DNA of 64,000 nucleotides. Source: Malurus cyaneus samueli (Eukaryota > Chordata > Aves > Passeriformes > Maluridae). The position numbers and the translations under genes are program-made. The notes below the pieces were generated by a model. That model did not search any database. It saw only the letters and a program-made list of their open reading frames with translations, and was not told the DNA's origin. Of the stretch, positions 25,301-37,630 are shown in pieces (position 1 is the first letter of the stretch; every line of letters starts with the position of its first letter). The stretch lies in assembly GCA_009741485.1 (NCBI GenBank), contig CM019236.1:53416117-53480116 (forward strand). The letters are read 5' to 3'.

Positions 25301-28300
25301 TACTCTCTTCTTTCTCTTTCCATTGCTGTCCATTGCATTTATAAACCAGAGTTGCAGTATTCCTCTAACCACACACCTCTCAGAAGTAATTCACTGCCTC
25401 AAAGAAACATAGATTTCCAGCACAGCAATGCAACTAATAGTGCAACTCATCTTGGATTATGCATATCTAAAACAGGTAAAGAAAGCATCCTTGGTGCTCC
25501 TTGTATGATTACGTAAAACAAGCCTCTACCTTATACAGCCTTTTCCGCCTGCAGAAAGGAGTTTAGAATAAATTTCTCTATTAGAATACCATTCACTCAT
25601 GAAAAAACATGGAATCAGAGACTATCACTCACACACAAAGAGGAAACCCTTTGGATTAAGTTCAGTCTATGGTATTTAGGCTTTTATTCCTTCTATGATC
25701 ATTATTCAATGCCCATTGTGTGACACAAGCAGATTGTATATAACTGTAAGACTTAAAGCACCCTGTAGGGTTTTCTTTCTTTCAAATAACAGTTTTTTAA
25801 TATTGAAAAGGACTAAGTAAACCCACCTCACACTTATTTGGCTTCGTCATGAGTTGTGACCTCTTACACTGTATGGTGAATAAATTGTCATTAATGGTAT
25901 CAGCTGGACAGCCTGTCTCCAGTTGGGTTCTGCAGGATCAATACCGGCTTCCACCATTGTTCATATGTTCATAGACTATCTGATTAGTATGATTGAAAGA
26001 CCTTCATTAACTCACTGCTCTTGATCTCCAAACTTCCACTCTATCCCGTACGTGAGGAAAATAATCACTCCAAAAAATATAATCTCGTTCTCATACCTTA
26101 TAATCCCATGAGCTACGATTTATTTGAAATAATGTCTCGGACTTTACTAAATTACATGAACACATCATCCATCTCTAACCCCCTTCATATTCTTTCATCG
26201 GTGTGCATTCGCGGTGATCTAGTTCATTAGCCAAGAAAGCAGTGCTTTGCTGCCTGGATTCATATTCTAGTGCTGGTCCCTGAGGGAGACTATTTAGATT
26301 TATCTGCTGCTTTACAGGTTGAGAAGAAGCAACAGGCCAACACATTCACATTTTACCCCATGTTGATAACCTGTATCTCTTGTCTTGAATTCATTATTAT
26401 ACATTCCTGCCCCTATCAAAGAAGTTAAAAAAAAATGAAATAGTTATTGTCTTTATAGCTATCATAACTAATTTTGCAAAGGTTTCTCTCAGTTTAACAT
26501 AGCATGCTATAATGTCTATTGTGGTTGGTAAAATGCTTGAAAATAGCACCCCCACTGTCCATGTGACATTATCAAGTGCTTTGAAATTTGATTTTTGCTC
26601 TCAATATCATGTGCTTGATGAGAAATCGTGATCTGATTACAAGCACAAGCAGAACTTCTTGTATCATGTAGAAATAGCTGTCTCTCAGGACTCAGCAATA
26701 AAAAAAAATAAACAAAAATAAATTATCCAATTGTTAGCTAGGGTAGTAATACTGACATTATGACAACATTGCCATATGAAGATAACAGGATTGGACGTCA
26801 TCTATGAAGCAAGTATCATATATTAAGAATGAAATGAGAGTATATTTTGACAAATATCATTATAGGCATATTTATCTTGCGATATATAGTTAAAGTTCAA
26901 AATGTAAAAAAGATTTATTATATACTTCTCAATCCGGTAGAATCAAAGCCTACAACCAACGGGAGGCTATGAGCATGAATCAAAGAGAAAAGAATTCAAA
27001 GAAGCTATCAAATTCCAATGTGAAGCTCCACAGGTTTTGAAGGACAAAGGTCACCTTCCTAGAAACATTGACTCCTTAGCAGCTGAGCATACTCCTCTTC
27101 TTGCTGGACAATTATCTCTTATCTACAGATTTTGGGGCACTGAAATGTGCATGTCTGGAAGGGCCTTTAGGTCATGGAATAGTTCAGTTCTGTTAATTCT
27201 AATTCCAATCTGGAACAAAAACCCAGTCCTTCCTGTTTTGTCTGTTAAAGGAAGGGATTTATTAACCCGTCAGCATCCTAGGATGAAATGTACTGGGAAA
27301 GCCTCAGTCCCAGCAACAGTACGTGAATTACTGATCTTCTAGCTGAGAAAAAATTTCAGAAACTCAACTCTTTTTCAAATGGAGGGAGGAAATTAATTTA
27401 ACCCTCCTTTTTTGAAAGTGTCATTGTGCAGTACTACCTACCCTCAAATAAGAAAATCCCCTTCTTACATTTACATTATTAATTTTTCATTTGTGACTCA
27501 GCAAGCCCATCTAGGATTAAACTAACATTCATGGCAACCCTGAAATCTATTGAGATTGCTGCTGATAGAACTGAAAACACCCAGGGTTTAAACAATCGTA
27601 AGATATAACATTACCTTTGATCACTGTCTTCACATTATTGGTTACTGTATAACGAAGTCGACTTGTGAGTCAAGTCATTAAGATCAGTGCTAAATTGTTA
27701 CAATTCCAAAACCGAACTTCTAGGGGACCTAGGCCAAAACCAGTAAGACTCGTGAGAAGCCAGTTGAAGGAAGAGTAATTTCCAGGGGTGTTCAAACATC
27801 CCTTTACAATAGGACTGCTCTGAGCATCATTGATCATGTTCATCCTTGTCTTCTCGCTGAGCATTTCCTTTTGAAGCTGTTGCCCGGCCACAGCTAAGAC
27901 AGTCACAACAGTAAGCAGGTTACCTTTCGGCCTCCTTCCCAGGATCATTAGCCCAATGAGTGGCAGGGACGATTTTGAAAAAGTTTCATGTCCTAATAGA
28001 GCGTTGCATTTCTGCTGCACGCCACGGGCTTCCCTCTCCTGCAGCTATCTCCAGTCTGTGTGCTGCGTGAGCCTTGGAATGACACTGTTCATGATGTTTT
28101 TGCCATCTGTGTGCAGTACATGGAAACATCTCTAAGCTTTCACCTACACTCGCTTCACATGAGCAAACCAGAAACAGGTGAAGTGGTTTAGTAGCAACGC
28201 AAATGATTTCAGAAGAGAGAGAGTACAGAAAAACAGCTACTCAAACCCTGCCAGAACCATACCTACCCACATGTAGCTTCTTGCATGTTTTCTCATGCCC

Positions 28301-28406
28301 ATGTGCATCTGAAATGAAGACAGAGAAGCTCACCGAGACTACGTCTAGAATTGTAGCTAGTGTGATAGGTAAAAAGGAAAAAAAAAAAAAAAAGGAAACA
28401 AAAAAA
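22400..28406. repeat. Error-rich third copy of the palindrome arm
   Basis: The segment aligns in direct orientation with 30893-36976, from within a CR1 fragment to the A-rich start of the purine tract in S. By eye it differs about every 10-20 bases, almost always by gain or loss of single bases, while the two arms agree closely with each other. The Y-derived part is 5954 bp against 6064 bp in the left arm. This is the error profile of an uncorrected single-molecule read used to fill a gap, not of evolutionary divergence, which would be dominated by substitutions. All open frames in it are unreliable. Confidence 0.85.
25905..26050 (+). mobile_element. CR1 reverse-transcriptase remnant (error-rich copy)
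   Basis: Counterpart of 34525-34680, with 'aggatcaataccggcttcca' and 'ttcatagactatctgattag'. It is recognisable only by comparison with the cleaner copies. Confidence 0.6.
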
Positions 28407-28955
28407 AAGCCTGGCACAACCATTGACAGAATACACACAACATAATTCTAACGCTTTTGCCCAAGACAGTCATCCTGTGAAATACCAGGACAGAGTGTGA
28501 ACAAAAAATACCCCACATATTTATAACCAGCGGTCTTCTTCATGCCATGAGAACAAGATGATCAACACAAACTATACATCCATATACCCCACAGAATTCT
28601 CCCAGAAGAAAGGAGGTGGCAACAGAAGGTGAAACATGCACAGGGTTAGTTTACTTGCTACAAGTTCCTGAATTTCACCAGACCTGTTGGCAGAAGCTCA
28701 CAGGCACAAGGCTTGGTAAATCTGCCAGGCTTTCCAAAACAAATATCTCCCACAAGTCAATGTCCTCATCTTTGAACCTCAATGATACTATGCACAAACT
28801 GTCTCGGTTTGTTTCTTGAGATCACCACTACAGATTTTTGCTTTAATGCAACACATACATATATGAATGCATCTTAACATCTTCACCTGATGGGGTAATT
28901 TAATAGCCTGTCTCTGCCAGAGTTCTGTTACAAAATATGAAAAGTCTTAACTTAC

Positions 28956-29021
28956 ATCAGCCCAGACCTTCCATGCCTCTTTAGCCTTCTTTACTGTTTC
29001 TTCATAATCCTCTAAATTACC
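28956..29021 (-). pseudogene. ALDH7A1: Inverted duplicate of ALDH7A1 exon 3
   Basis: Exact minus-strand copy of 46457-46522, 22 codons (EDYEETVKKAKEAWKVWAD at its end), with intact AG and GT splice dinucleotides. It cannot belong to a working gene here because exons 4-18 are not duplicated. Confidence 0.93.
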
Positions 29022-29923
29022 CTATGTGAAGAAGCACATCAACATTAGGAAAATTAAAACCCAAAAGAAATGCCATGAAAAAGCTTCTGCATCCAACTCA
29101 AGCCATTTTTATAGAGATTATTTGCACTACAGTGCTTTTACAGGATGTTTGCATTCTGACACAATCTAGTCTCAATATGACAAGCTGTTTCAAGTCACAG
29201 TTAATGGAAAACACATGTGCTGCCTTAATTAAAAAAAAGAAATAAACAGAAGCAGAAATATTTTTAGATGTTAAAGGAACCTCTATGAAGAATAACGATT
29301 TTACATATGTATGTCTAGATATACAGATATATATACACCCACAGATATATATACATCTATTTCCATCAGCCTCACTGGGCATCAAAGGCTAATGGATCCT
29401 AATACATAAAAGGAGTAGGTTAATACAATAGTGCTATTATTACACTACAAATTTTCACAAATTTACTACGTGAATGCCACGTTGCTCTTCTTCCTACTTC
29501 CCCCTGGGCCACACAGCTCTGCTGAATAGACACAATCTGCCCTATTCTGCAACTCCCCTAGGAACAAATGAAAAGGGAAGGATCTTGCCTTGCCTTCCCA
29601 ACAATGTGCAAGGCGAAGGGCTGGGAAGGGAAAAAAAAAAGTTTAAAAAAAATAAATCAATAAAGGCAAACAGCCTGTTTTTCTTCCCAGGACAGCCGCA
29701 GGCATATTGCCAGGAGTAGGCCCTTGCTGCGACCAGCTTCAGTGGCCGCGCTGGACTCCACATCCTCTGGACTCCTAACGCGGTTTCGGAAGTTTGGCGC
29801 CCTTCGCCAGCCCGATCGCGGGCAGGGGCAGTGCCCAAACCCACGCCCCAGGACGCCTGGCTCCGGTCACAGGGTCCGCGGAGCTCCTCCCGCCCCGTCC
29901 CGGCTGCCCTCGCTGCCACTCAC

Positions 29924-29975
29924 CTGCCGACGCTGGCGATGGGCTCGTTGTTGGCGGGCAGTACGTGGTCACCAC
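29924..29975 (-). pseudogene. ALDH7A1: Inverted duplicate of ALDH7A1 exon 2, two 1-bp deletions
   Basis: 52 bp against 54 bp in 45494-45547. One C is missing from a CCCC run (TGCCCGCC instead of TGCCCCGCC) and one from the codon before the terminal CAG (GTCGGCAG instead of GTCCGGCAG). The frame is therefore lost. Homopolymer and G+C-rich context suggest consensus error rather than a fixed mutation. Confidence 0.9.
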
Positions 29976-30064
29976 CTAGAGCAGAACGAGAACGGTGAGC
30001 GGCGGAGCCTTTCACCCGGCGGAGAGAGCGCGACCCCGAAGCCCCGCCGCCCCGAACCCCGCAC

Positions 30065-30241
30065 CTGCCCGCGGCCGCCCCAGCGCCCATTGTACACTCC
30101 CGGGTTCTCCTCCTGCAGCCCCAGCTCCCGCAGCCACGCGTAGCGCTCCTGGTTGATCAGCAGCTGGACATGGCGGCGGCCGGCGAAGGCCTGTCCGCGC
30201 AGCGGCAGCAGCGCAGCGAAGGCGCGGCGAAGCCCCAGCAT
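30065..30241 (-). pseudogene. ALDH7A1: Inverted duplicate of ALDH7A1 exon 1 (coding part)
   Basis: The ATG at 30241-30239 opens [19 protein letters not shown], arginine-rich and without acids, which fits a mitochondrial targeting peptide. The frame stays open into [19 protein letters not shown] and ends WGGRGQ at the GTGCG donor. Near the internal start (CAT at 30169-30171) one C is missing relative to 45300-45310, so the internal ATG is out of frame. Upstream differences compensate, giving a net 3-bp loss between the two starts compared with the right arm. The copy therefore keeps the correct exon end, which the main gene copy lacks. Confidence 0.85.
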
Positions 30242-30344
30242 GACCGGCGGGCCGCCAGCGAGGGGGGGACGGGGCAATGGCGGTCGCGCTCGCCCGCCTC
30301 GCCATTGGCGGCGCCGGGCCCGCGCCCCCCGCCCGCCCCGCCTG

Positions 30345-30660
30345 AGCGGGCCCCTCTGATCCCGCCTGACCGGGCCCCCTGAGCGGGCCCCCCTGACGGG
30401 GCCCTGACGGGACCTCCCTGACAGGGCTCCCTTGACCGGCCCCCCTGACAGGGCTCCTCTGAGCGGGCCCCCCTGACAGGCTCCCGACAGGGCTCCTCTG
30501 AGCGGGCCCCCTGACCGGGCCCCCCGACAGGCTCCCTGACACGGCCCCTGAGGACGACCCCTGACAGGGCTCCCCTGGCCGGTACCCTGACTGGCCCGGC
30601 TGACCCGCTCCACTGACCGGCTCCCCCTGACCCCCCACCTGACAGGGCTCCCCGGACCAT
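30345..30660 (-). repeat. G+C-rich minisatellite in inverted promoter copy
   Basis: Degenerate tandem units of about 14-17 bp, of the forms CCCTGACAGGGCTCC and CCTGAGCGGGCC. It mirrors 44830-45125 but differs in unit order and number of bases. Open frames in all three minus-strand phases across it are a by-product of the stop-free repeat. Confidence 0.82.
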
Positions 30661-30784
30661 CTTCGCCTCCCCGGGCCCTCCCGACCGGGCCACCTTACCC
30701 CTCAGAGGCAGCACAGCGCAGTTCATGTCCTTTCCGGAATCCACCCCTAGTCCTCTTCTTTTTGGGAAGGGGCGACTGAGATGG

Positions 30785-31137
30785 GACCTTATCAATGAGG
30801 TCTGTGAGTATGTGCAAGAAGGGTGCCAAGAGGATGGAGCCAGGCTCTACGCACTGGTTACAAGCAATAGGACAAGGGGCAACAGGCAGAAAGTGATGTA
30901 GGAGAAGTTCCACCTGAACATGAGAAGAATTTACTGTACGGGTGACTAAGCACTGGAACAGATTGGCCAGGAGAGTGTGGAGTCTCCCTCACTGGGGATA
31001 CTCAGCAACCATCTGGACCCAAATCTGTGCCATGTGCCTGGGATGACCCTGTTTGAGCAGTCAGGTTGGACCAAATGACCCACTGTGGTCTCTTCCAACC
31101 CCATATATTCTGTTTTTCATGTGATTCCATATGACCT
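30785..31137 (+). mobile_element. CR1 LINE 3' fragment (left arm copy)
   Basis: Plus-oriented CR1 tail. It contains 'ggatggagccaggctctacg', 'ggggatactcagcaaccatc' and 'aaatgacccactgtggtctc', and ends near 'cccatatattctg'. Its mirror is 44345-44700, which matches the CR1 pattern better at several bases (for example 'ttgcccagagag' read on the minus strand), so this copy carries consensus errors. Confidence 0.87.
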
Positions 31138-34100
31138 TCAGGATTTGCAAGGGCAGAAGAGTTCCCAAGTCAGGTGTTTATAATTGCTGCAGAAAATAAG
31201 ACCATGGGGTCATCAAAACAAGGGTAAAAATCTGTAGCTATCCTTATGCAACCAATAATAACAGTAATATGTAGGAGTATGCGCAACCCTGACCATTCTC
31301 TGACACCATGTTTGAATCTCAGTGAAAATCTCAGTGCCAATTTATCTACACCCCAGTGTTTGAGACATTATCGTTTTTTTCCCATGGGCAGGACTAGTGC
31401 ACTTACTTGATATGCACTCACCTTGCAAAATTGGAAGTGATTTCTATCCCATATTTTTACTACAATTGCAATTCAGCTGCTTTGGAAATTCAGATGACTG
31501 ACTGTGATCATGAAATATTGTTTGTCTTTAGGAATGCAATATCTTCTGAATGACCAAACCAATGAGGAATAAACCCTGATACTAAGATCTGAATGTCTTA
31601 GCCCATACTGATAGGATAGTAGAAAAATGTTATTGCTCTCAAGAATGCCATGATTTCTTTTTTGGTGTTCCACATATAGTTATAGTGCCTGGTCAGCTAT
31701 ATAGTTTTCCTTCGTGTTAATTGCATTAACCATAAATAATAATTTGTCCTTTAAAAAATGGTTGTCCAAGTAATTTTGTCAAATGATTTTTTTTTATTAT
31801 GTAAACAGATTAGCACTAAATAATAGTCTTGCCAAGGTTCAGGAGCTGGCTTTGCCTTTGGCTTTGCTGCATGCATGATCAAATTGTCTCTTGAAACTGG
31901 ATTTGTTTACTATAAGACATACCAAAAAGGCAGCAATGTTTTCTTTCTGCAGACTTTCACCTTTTTTTGGCCTTATATATCTTTACATGATCAAACAGGT
32001 GTTTCATAACCACATAGCTGAGACCCATGCACTCTGTTCCAGCAAAAAAGTGTTACTCTCAAATATTTAGGGCAACTTAGTTTCAGTTCAGCAGTCTTTT
32101 CTCATCACCATGAGCACGCTGTTCCTCCAGCAGCAGCTGGGCGCAGCTATTGGTGCAGTTGCTATTAGTTGAGCCACAGAGAAAGTCTGAAACCCTGACT
32201 TGGCTGTGTTCATATTTTTTGCTCCAGAGTGTCCAAGATGATGAAAATATCACTGTCATTTGTGGTGCCAATGACAGGCCAATGTCATTTCTGGAAGGAC
32301 GACGGAGCCAGCTTGTAGCAAGAAGCCAGTGATCGGATATGCAGGAGTAATTCTGTGAGTGGTATTGTTATTAATATCCACCACAGTGAAGATGTGCTTA
32401 GACCTACATTCAGCCTTAGTGTGGAGCCCAAGCTTTTTTCTTCCTGCTGTGTTCAGGGTATGTCTAGGTATGTCTTCAGAAGTTGCAAGCACAACAGGAG
32501 TGTGAATTCAGGCCGGTGTCTGAAACACAGCGCAGACACAATCTGTGCTTCTGTCCCAGAATTGCAAAGCAAGGCTAATGGCGGGAGAGTTTGCAGGATG
32601 GAAAAACATTGTGCAATAGCCAGATACATGGGAGCAGGAGTGGGAGGGGAAGCCCCATATCACACTACAGTATGTACACACTACAGTACTCTGCATGGGC
32701 ATCCTGAGCTTGTTATTTTTAATCTTTACTTTTTAGTCAGACTTTTAGAGAAAAATAATCTGTCTATGGTAAACTTACTTTGCTGTGTAATCATGCTAGC
32801 ATGACAACTTACATTGTCCTTAGATGTGTTGTATTCACCACTGAGAGCACATATCAAAATTTGTGGTATTTTTAAACTGTTCATAGAACTTTCTTCTGCC
32901 ATAAGGCTGGAATTAAGGTTGCTAAAATGTTTGCTTCTAACAGAGCTTGCAAACCTATATGAAAATATTAATTTCAGTGATGCTTGTGAAAGTTGGTAAA
33001 AATAAGTCCTCATCTTGTCCATCAAAGTTTCCTTCTTTAGAGATCTGAATCAGCAGAGCATTGTCACAGGAGCTCTTAGCTCCAGCCTAGAGAAAGAAAC
33101 GTGGTAGTCAAACTGACTTGGAAAGAGAGGCAGTTCAACAATATCCCAGTCATGTTCAGGACATCCCAGAGCTTTTACGCTTTTGTGAAGTTACAACAGT
33201 TTCAACACAGTACAGGCAATTCAGACAAAGAGGACTGGGAAGGAAAAGGAGAAAACTTTCCAAAAACATGCTTAATATTTTCCTTGCTTTCACATATTTT
33301 TGCAGCATGACAGAGCCTTGCCCCAAAGCAGCAGGCTGCTCTGTCATGTTCACATAACTGTTATTGCAGTTCATTTTCAGAAGGCACTGTGTATTTTTCT
33401 CAGTGGTAGTACATGCAGAATGCAAAGAACTATGGTGATACATGCTCTCTGAAAGGTCAAAAGCTAACAATAAATTTTTTCTCTTGACTTGAGATATTCC
33501 AAATAGTGCTTTTTGCTTTTGAAGTTTTTCAGTTACTCATTTTTTGAAATTTCCTATTTATACTGCACTGAAAGTGATAACTGCCAGGAATCACTTCAGT
33601 CCTAAGAAATAGGCATAATATATTGTGTAGCCCATAAAGACAGAAAATGGTTTGAGATATTAGAAAACAGCAACAACCCCAACCAAACAAGGTATCTTGT
33701 CAAGTGGACAATGCAATAAGGAATTCAGCATGCAAAAAAACCAGACTTTCCATGTTTAACTCCAAGTGACTGTGTAATGGGCAATATTATCCCCTCTGGC
33801 AACAATCAGCAATGACTTAATACAAGAAGTGATCAGAGGATTACTTCAATGAGATCTGAGACTGAAAAAGAAGTTGGTTCCGCAACAGCCTTTGTACTCT
33901 CTCTTGTCTTCTTTCCATGCTGTCCATGCACTGATAAACCAAGAGTTGCAGTTATTCCTCCTAACCACACACCTCAGAAAGTAATCACTGCCCTCAAAGA
34001 AACATAGATTTCCAGACACAAGGGCAGCTAATATGCACTTAATCTTTGGATTATGCAAATAAAACATGTGTAAAATGAAAGCATCCTTGGGTGCTCCTTG

Positions 34101-34524
34101 ATGATCTACGTAATAACAAGGTCCTCTACCTCTTATACAGCCTTTTCCGCCTGCAGAAAGGAGTTTAGAAAGTAAGTGATCGTCATTAGAACCATTTCAC
34201 CATGAAAAACATGGAGATCCAGAGAAGTCACTTCACACACTAAAGAGGGAAATCCCTTTGGACTTAAGTTTCAGTCTGGTATTTAGGCTTTATGCCTTGC
34301 TACTGTATCATTATCAATGGCCCATTGTGTTACAGCAGCAGAGTTGTATATAGACTGTAAGAGTACTTAAAGCACCTGTAGGGCTTTTCTTCTTTCAAAT
34401 AACAGGTTTTTAGTAATATTAAAAGGACTAGTAAACCCACCTCACACATATTTGGCTTGTCATGGGAGTTGTGCACCTCTTTACACTGATGGGTGGAATA
34501 AATGGTCATTAACTTTACTCAGGC

Positions 34525-34680
34525 TGGCAGCCTGTCTCCAGTTGGGGTCTGCCAGGGATCAATACCGGGCTCCACATTGTTCAATATCTTCATAGACTAT
34601 CTGGATTGATTATGGGATTGAAAGCACCTTCATTAACTTCACTGCTGATGCCAAACTTCCACGATCCTACGTGAAGGAAA
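34525..34680 (+). mobile_element. CR1 reverse-transcriptase remnant (left arm)
   Basis: The motif run 'tctgccagggatcaataccg', 'ttgttcaatatcttcataga' and 'gatgccaaacttcc' corresponds to the conserved end of CR1 ORF2, peptide pattern (P)QGS..G..LFNIFI..L followed by the FADD-K region. It is short and broken, with no functional enzyme. Confidence 0.7.
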
Positions 34681-36972
34681 AAAAATCACCCAAAAAAAAA
34701 GCCCAAACCTAAACCCAGAGCACGAATTATTTGAAATGTCGGACTTATAAAACAACAGACCTCCATCTCTAACCCCCTTCATATCTTTCAGGGAGCATTC
34801 CTGGAAGTTCAGTCAGCCAGAGAGAAGCCAGCTGCTTTGCGCTGCTAATAGTGCTGAGTCCCTGAGGTAGACATTAGATTTATCTGTTGCTTAGCAGGTG
34901 AGGAAAGGAAGCAACAGGCCAACCACATTCAACATTTTACCCATGCTGATAACCTGTATCTCTTGTCTTGTAATGTTTATAATATAATCCTGCCTATCAA
35001 AGAAGTTAAAAAAATGGGTGTTTGTGTAGCTATCATAACAATTTTTGCAAAGGTTTCTCTCAAGTGTAACATAGCATCTAAATGTCTATGTGGGTGGTAA
35101 AATTGCTGTGAAAATAGCACCCCCACTGCCAATGTGATTATTCAGTGCTTTGAAGATTTGCATTTCTTGGCCTTTCAATATCACTGCTTGATGAGAAAGG
35201 TGCAGCTGATACAAGCACAAGGCAGAACTCTCTGTGATACATGTAGAAAATGGCTGCAAGGACATCAGGCAATTAAAAAAAATAAACAAAAATAAAGATC
35301 ATCCAAATGTTAGCTAGGGTGAATATGGATTTCATTATGACAACTTGCATATGAGAATAACAAGGATGACAGAGTTATGGAAGAGAATATACAAGAATGA
35401 AATGAGCAGATATTTGACAATATCTATTATGGAGGCATCATTATCTTTGAGATATATAGTTAAGTTCAAAATGGAAAAAAGATTTATTTATTTATACTTC
35501 TCAATCCGGTTGAATCAAAGCCTACAACCACTGGAGGCTTGGCATGAAATCAAAAGAGAAAAGAATTCAAGAGCTCAAATTCCATGTGAAGCTCCACAGG
35601 TTTTGAAGGACAAAGGTCACCTTCCTAGGAAACATGGCTCAGCAGCTAGCAACACTCCCTTCTTCTGGACAATATCCTCTTGAATCTTACAGGTTTGGGG
35701 CAGAATGGGGCATGTCTGGAAGGGCCTTAGGTATGGAATAGTTCAGTGTTAATTCTTAATTCCAATCTGGACAAAACCCAAGTCCTTCCCCTGTTTGTCT
35801 TGTTAGAGAGGAAGGGAGTTGTATTTAACCCAGTCAGCATCCCTAGAGTGAATGTACCTGGAAAGCCTAGTCCCATGCATAAGTACAGTGATTACTGATC
35901 TTTCTAGGCTGAGAAAAATCTTTTCAGGACTCAACTCTTTTTCCAAAATGGAGGGAAATTATTTAACCCTCCTTTTTTGAAGTTGTTCAGTTGTGCAGTA
36001 CTTACCTACCCTCAAAAAGAAAATATCCCCTTCTGTACATGTACAGTTATTAATTTTTCATTCTGGTGCTCAGCAAGCCATCTAGGATTAACTAACATTT
36101 CATGGCAACCCTGAAATCTCTTGAGATTGCTGCTGGGATAGAACTGAAAACACCCAGGGTTAAACAAATCGTAAGTATAACATTACCTTGATCACTGTCT
36201 TCCACATTATTGGTTACTGTATAACGAAGTCGACTTGGTGGGAGTCAGTCTTAATGGATCAGTGCTTAAATTGTTGACAATTCCAAAACCTGAACTTCCT
36301 AGGGAGACCTAGGCCAAAACCAGTAAGATCTGTGAGAAGCCAGGTTTGAAGGAGAGGTATATTTCCTAGGGTGTTCAACATCCTTTACAATAGGACTCTT
36401 CTGAGCATCATGATCATGTCATCCTTGTCTGTCTTCTCTGAGCTTGTTCCTTTGTGCAAGCATGTTGCCCGGACACAGCTAAGGACAGCACAACAGTAAG
36501 GGCAGGTTACCTTCGTGCCTCCTTGCCCAGGTGATTCATAGGCCCAATGAGTGGCAGGGACGTTTTGAAATGTTCCATGCCTAATAGGAGCAGTTGCATG
36601 TTCTGCCTTGCACCGCCACGCTTCCCTCTCCTGCAGCCTCATCTCCAGTCTGTGGTGCTGGTGAGCAGGCTTGGGAATGACACTGGTAGATGTTTTGCCA
36701 TCTGGTGGCAGTACATGGGGGAAACATCTCTAGCTTGTCACCTACACTCGCTGTCCAGGATGAGCAAAACCAGAACAGGTGAATGTGGTTGTAGCAACTG
36801 CAAAATGATTTTCAGAAGATAGAGAGCTACAGAGCTACTCAAACCCTGCAGAGACCATTACCTACCCACATGTAGCTCTTGCATGTTGTCTGCATGCCCA
36901 TGGTGGCATCTGAAATGAAGACAGAGAAGCTCACCAGAGACACGTCTAGGAAATTGTAGCAGGTGGGATATG

Positions 36973-37171
36973 TAAAAAAGAAAAAAAAAAAAGAAAGAAA
37001 AAAAAAAAAAGGGAAGGAAGGGAAGGGGAAGGAAGGGAAGGGAAGGGAAGGGAAGGGAAGGGAAGGGAAGGGAAGGGAAGGGAAGGGAAGGGAAGGGAAG
37101 GGAAGGGAAGGAAGGAAGGGAGGGAAGGAAGGGAAGGGAGGGAAGGGAAGGGAAGGGAAAGAAAAAAGAAA
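36973..37171 (+). repeat. Purine tract with (GGGAA)n array, copy 2
   Basis: An A-rich run at 36973-37010, then about 150 bp of near-perfect GGGAA units with a few GGAA interruptions (37011-37159), then an A-rich end. It corresponds to 20736-20939 but has a different unit arrangement, as expected of a hard-to-read repeat. Confidence 0.92.
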
Positions 37172-37479
37172 ATTCTCCAACCCCAAATTGAAACCTGAGT
37201 CTTTTGCTGCTTTCCTTCCTCAGAGGTGCTGTGACTCATGACTGAGATGGCCCCCTCCCCAGCATGTGCCCAGGTCCCCTTTTCTCTGAGTCAGAAAAAC
37301 TTGGACATAGGATGCAAGTCCCAAACTATGAAAGCTCTAGTGAGTGAAAGCCAACAGCAAATGAATATAAAAACATATCCCAAAGTAAACCAGGAATTAA
37401 AACCAGAGGGAATTAAGGCACGTGCATCTGAAAGCAGGTGCGAGGAGAGGCAGGGCTACATTCTCCTATGTATCTTACA

Positions 37480-37630
37480 GAATGGGTCAGGTTGGAAGGG
37501 ACCACAGTGGGTCACCTGGTCCAACCTACATATTCAAGAGGGTCATCCTCGAGCATACTGTAAAGGATTAAGTCCAGATGGATCTTGATTATCTCTTGAG
37601 GGAAGAGTCAGTTCTCACTTCCTGAGCAAC
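37480..37630 (-). mobile_element. Short CR1 LINE fragment inside S copy 2
   Basis: Counterpart of 21245-21390, with 'gtcaggttggaagggaccac' and 'cctggtccaacctacatatt' on the plus strand, i.e. CR1 3' sequence on the minus strand. Confidence 0.7.

Larger units (their letters stand above)
29730..30720 (-). promoter_or_regulatory. Inverted duplicate of the ALDH7A1 CpG island
   Basis: CpG-dense, G+C-rich block mirroring about 44760-45720. It covers exons 1-2, intron 1 and the minisatellite. Most arm-to-arm differences are concentrated here. Confidence 0.8.
28407..36956. repeat. Left arm of large inverted repeat (8.55 kb)
   Basis: Reverse complement of 38525-47071; position plus partner sums to 75478-75481 over most of the length, and to 75469-75471 in the G+C-rich promoter block because of small indels. 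The outer end at 28407 lies in an A-rich run and begins 'agcctggcacaaccattgac'. The inner end at 36956 is followed directly by segment S. It contains inverted ALDH7A1 exons 3, 2 and 1, the promoter island with minisatellite, two CR1 pieces, and otherwise non-coding DNA (31140-36956) without a recognisable gene. The outer boundary falls within ALDH7A1 intron 3, so exons 4-18 are absent. Confidence 0.93.

Noticed and set aside
22400..28406. Third arm copy as an ancient segmental duplication
   Set aside because: Differences are overwhelmingly single-base indels, whereas old duplications differ mainly by substitutions.
29969..30795. Three overlapping minus-strand open frames of about 210 codons rich in Gly/Arg/Ser (and mirrors at 44581-45500)
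   Set aside because: The stop-free minisatellite keeps all phases open. Only the short ALDH7A1 exon 1 portion is genuine coding sequence.
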